Below are positions 6,159 to 7,929 of a stretch of DNA of 7,929 bases, piece after piece; position 1 is the first letter of the stretch, and each line of letters begins with the position of its first letter. Both the position numbers and the translations under genes were made by a program. Below the pieces are notes generated by a model. It worked only from the letters and a program-made list of their open reading frames with translations. It did not search any database and was not told where the DNA came from. The stretch is from Methylococcaceae bacterium (lineage in GTDB: Bacteria; Pseudomonadota; Gammaproteobacteria; Methylococcales; Methylomonadaceae), in contig CANNLO010000209.1 of assembly GCA_947505055.1 (NCBI GenBank), positions 1-7,929 of the forward strand. Direction: 5' to 3'.

Positions 6159-6174
6159 TGGCGCGATACTTGCT
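6159..6174 (+). promoter_or_regulatory. Sigma-54 (-24/-12) promoter of the multicopper oxidase operon
   Basis: TGGCGCG at 6159-6165, four bases, then TTGCT at 6170-6174. The consensus is TGGCACGNNNNTTGCW; this site differs at one base and keeps the exact GG-to-GC spacing. It points to the secreted protein/multicopper oxidase genes. Transcription would start near 6185, giving a leader of about 110 bases before the ATG at 6297. An RpoN-dependent operon needs an ATP-driven activator that binds upstream; no such gene is in the window. Confidence 0.6.
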
Positions 6175-6296
6175 TTAGGATTGCATGAGAGATTAAAAGC
6201 TGGTAGAAAATTTTCGAGTGGAGCTTTAAGGCCAAGTGGGCAGTTTTAAAATATTTAGTAATAACTTTTTTAACTTTGAGAAAAAGGGTAATTAGA

Positions 6297-6611
6297 ATGA
6301 AAAAAAATAAATTGGTAATGGGATTATCTTTGATAGTTCTTGTTGCTTCAGTCGACGGAGGATTGGCGCATGCCAATAGCGCAACTCCCCATCATGTGAT
6401 AACTGACGGGGACACCGTTAAGACGTTAAACAGCAGACAAAAAACGCCGCATTCTGCCAGAAAAGAAGCGGCAAAGCGTTTGAAAGTTGAGCACCAACAA
6501 GAAGAACAGAAACATAAGAATGACGGAGCCAATGCGTATCAAGGCCAAAATACATCTGAAAATGGTCTGGAAAACAATAAAACACCAAAATCAAAAAGAG
6601 GAGCACAATGA
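6297..6611 (+). CDS. Small secreted Lys/Gln-rich protein of unknown function
   Basis: I do not recognise this 104-aa protein. Residues 1-26 form a clear Sec signal peptide (MKKNKL, a hydrophobic core LVMGLSLIVLVAS, then GGLAHA with likely cleavage after residue 26). The mature part is hydrophilic, rich in Lys, Gln, Glu, Asn and Ser, without Cys, and looks largely disordered or helical. A His pair (ATPHHVI) follows the cleavage site. Start choice: the ATG at 6297 has AAGGG (6284-6288) eight bases upstream; an upstream in-frame TTG at 6276 would only put charged residues before the signal peptide. The stop overlaps the multicopper oxidase start (ATGA, 6608-6611), so the two are co-translated. 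A role as a periplasmic helper of the oxidase is inference from position only. Confidence 0.75.
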   Translation: MKKNKLVMGLSLIVLVASVDGGLAHANSATPHHVITDGDTVKTLNSRQKTPHSARKEAAKRLKVEHQQEEQKHKNDGANAYQGQNTSENGLENNKTPKSKRGAQ

Positions 6612-7929
6612 ACAACAGCCTACGTAAAGCAATTAAGCAAATCCTGCTTGCCGGTAGCACTGCCGTCTTTGCAGCAGGAGCATTAGCTGCTGTAACACCA
6701 GGCCAGCAGAACCCACCTCCAGGCCCTGGTCAAGTGCCGGACTATTTCGGTATCGTACCTAACTACGCCAACAGCCCGCAGCCGGTTATGGCTGTGGTAT
6801 CGGGTGGCTCAGGCACAGGTGCCGCTGCAACCACTTATGACTATAGTATTGACGTGCAAACGCGCAATATTATGGATGTCCAGGGTGGCGTAGGTTATAA
6901 AAAGGGTGACAGCTTAACCCTTACTGGCGGTCTCGTCGGGAGTGTTGCGACCACATGTAACGTCATAGTCAATAATGTTGACGGTACAGGTGCCATTATA
7001 CCTAATGCAGATGGCACTTTAGGCATTGACTTACCTACAACTGCAGGAGCGACTTGCGCCGGATTTACCAACCCCATTTCCAACACAGGTATCCGCAAGT
7101 TTGTTGACTCTTTGCCGTTGTTGAATACACCAAACAACCTGGGGCAGAAAATGCCGATTGCTGTGGCTGACACCACTACTTTTCCTGCGGTTGGAACAAC
7201 GCCAGCCGCTGATTATTATGAAATTGCCGAAGTCGAGTATACCCAAAAACTACACACGGATTTGCCAGCCAGCCATTTACGTGGCTACGTGCAAATCAAG
7301 ACCGGTGGTTTTACTGTAGCTGGCTTCAATGCGGCGACGGATAAACTGGCGTATGCCAGTCAATATGCAGGTTACTTAGGTCCTGTTATAGTTGCCACGA
7401 AAGACAAACCCGTGCGTATTAAATTGACTAACCTGTTATCGACCGGAAAGGCTGGCGAGATACCGATGCCTGTTGATACTACCTATATGGGTGCTGACTC
7501 GGCTGAGGCAACTCAAAACCGCACCGCATTGCATTTACATGGTGGTAACACGCCATGGATCAGTGATGGTACCCCGCGTCAATGGGTTAAACCTGCGGGT
7601 GAGTTAATTGGCCCCAACAAGGGTGAGACGACACGCGATGTGCCTGATATGTGGTTCGATGCTGCTGGCAATGTAGTTCCTGCGGTCACTGTGCCGGCTG
7701 ATCCGATAGCTGCGGGACTCAGTAACAATCCCGGCAATGGTTCAATGACTTTTTACTACACCAACCAGCAAAGTGCGCGGTTGATGTTTTATCATGATCA
7801 TGCCGAAGGTATTACCCGTTTGAACGTGTATGGCGGTATGGCGGCAGTTTATGTATTGCAGGATCAAACCGAGCAGAGCTTAGTGGCTGCGGGTACTATC
7901 CCAGGTTTGGCCGACACTATTCCTTTGGT
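6608..7929 (+). CDS. Secreted multicopper oxidase, N-terminal part (runs off the window)
   Basis: The frame is open from the ATG at 6608 to the last base (440 codons), so the C-terminal part is missing. Residues 1-27 are a Sec signal peptide (MNNSLRKAIKQILLAGSTAV, then FAAGALA with likely cleavage before AVTPG), followed by a Pro/Gly linker PPPGPG. Two of the four copper-binding motifs are visible: HLHGG with His309 and His311 in the context TALHLHGGNTPW, and YHDHA with His396 and His398 in the context SARLMFYHDHAEGITRLN. These bind type 2 and type 3 copper. The last two motifs (HxxHxH and HCHxxxH) must lie beyond 7929. Such enzymes oxidise metals or phenols and reduce oxygen to water; the wording recalls large bilirubin-oxidase/OmpB-like proteins, but the substrate is unknown. 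GAGGAG (6598-6603) is a strong ribosome site 4 bases upstream. Confidence 0.88.
   Translation, partial: MNNSLRKAIKQILLAGSTAVFAAGALAAVTPGQQNPPPGPGQVPDYFGIVPNYANSPQPVMAVVSGGSGTGAAATTYDYSIDVQTRNIMDVQGGVGYKKGDSLTLTGGLVGSVATTCNVIVNNVDGTGAIIPNADGTLGIDLPTTAGATCAGFTNPISNTGIRKFVDSLPLLNTPNNLGQKMPIAVADTTTFPAVGTTPAADYYEIAEVEYTQKLHTDLPASHLRGYVQIKTGGFTVAGFNAATDKLAYASQYAGYLGPVIVATKDKPVRIKLTNLLSTGKAGEIPMPVDTTYMGADSAEATQNRTALHLHGGNTPWISDGTPRQWVKPAGELIGPNKGETTRDVPDMWFDAAGNVVPAVTVPADPIAAGLSNNPGNGSMTFYYTNQQSARLMFYHDHAEGITRLNVYGGMAAVYVLQDQTEQSLVAAGTIPGLADTIPL

Noticed and set aside
6052..6376. Small frames at 6052-6249 (plus) and 6119-6376 (minus)
   Set aside because: They cover the sigma-54 promoter, the leader and the signal peptide of the secreted protein gene, and have no ribosome site or recognised motif.
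6418..7246. Minus-strand frames at 6418-6660, 6895-7176 and 7031-7246
   Set aside because: They are antisense to the small secreted protein and the multicopper oxidase, whose own frames are well supported.

Overview
The window looks like chromosomal DNA of a gammaproteobacterium. The YadG/YadH-type ABC pair and the Ppx/GppA protein are close to their enterobacterial relatives. The mix of a di-haem peroxidase, a large periplasmic multicopper oxidase, a sigma-54-type promoter and moderate GC would fit a methanotroph of the Methylococcales, but that placement is an inference and no marker gene proves it.

Layout. Positions 1-180 hold the 3' end of a MauG/CcpA-like di-haem cytochrome c peroxidase. 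A hairpin with T-tracts on both sides (about 187-226) can end transcription from both directions. Positions 259-3085 (minus strand) are a two-gene unit: a ppx/gppA phosphatase followed by a membrane-anchored protein of unknown function. A divergent intergenic region (3086-3241) carries two facing arrays of a 14-bp repeat. Positions 3242-4947 (plus strand) encode an ABC exporter, ATPase then permease, coupled by an ATGA overlap.

Positions 4948-6296 contain no intact gene but are not empty. On the minus strand, in the order expected for a diversity-generating retroelement (DGR), lie a possible accessory-gene tail, an Asn-codon-rich segment that looks like a DGR template repeat (about 5189-5296), and a 49-codon piece of a DGR-type reverse transcriptase (5039-5185). 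The element is broken: the RT has lost both its start and its catalytic core. Upstream of it are a pair of facing GGGGTT/AACCCC hairpins (REP/BIME-like) and a strongly structured segment that may be the 5' part of a group II intron. The stretch therefore reads as a graveyard of retroelements.

At 6159-6174 there is a near-perfect sigma-54 (-24/-12) promoter pointing at the last operon: a small secreted Lys/Gln-rich protein (6297-6611), coupled by an ATGA overlap to a secreted multicopper oxidase (6608 to the window edge) whose first two copper-binding motifs are visible.

The most interesting item is the DGR remnant at 5039-5367. All homology statements come from reading translated sequence and recalling family motifs; no search was run.
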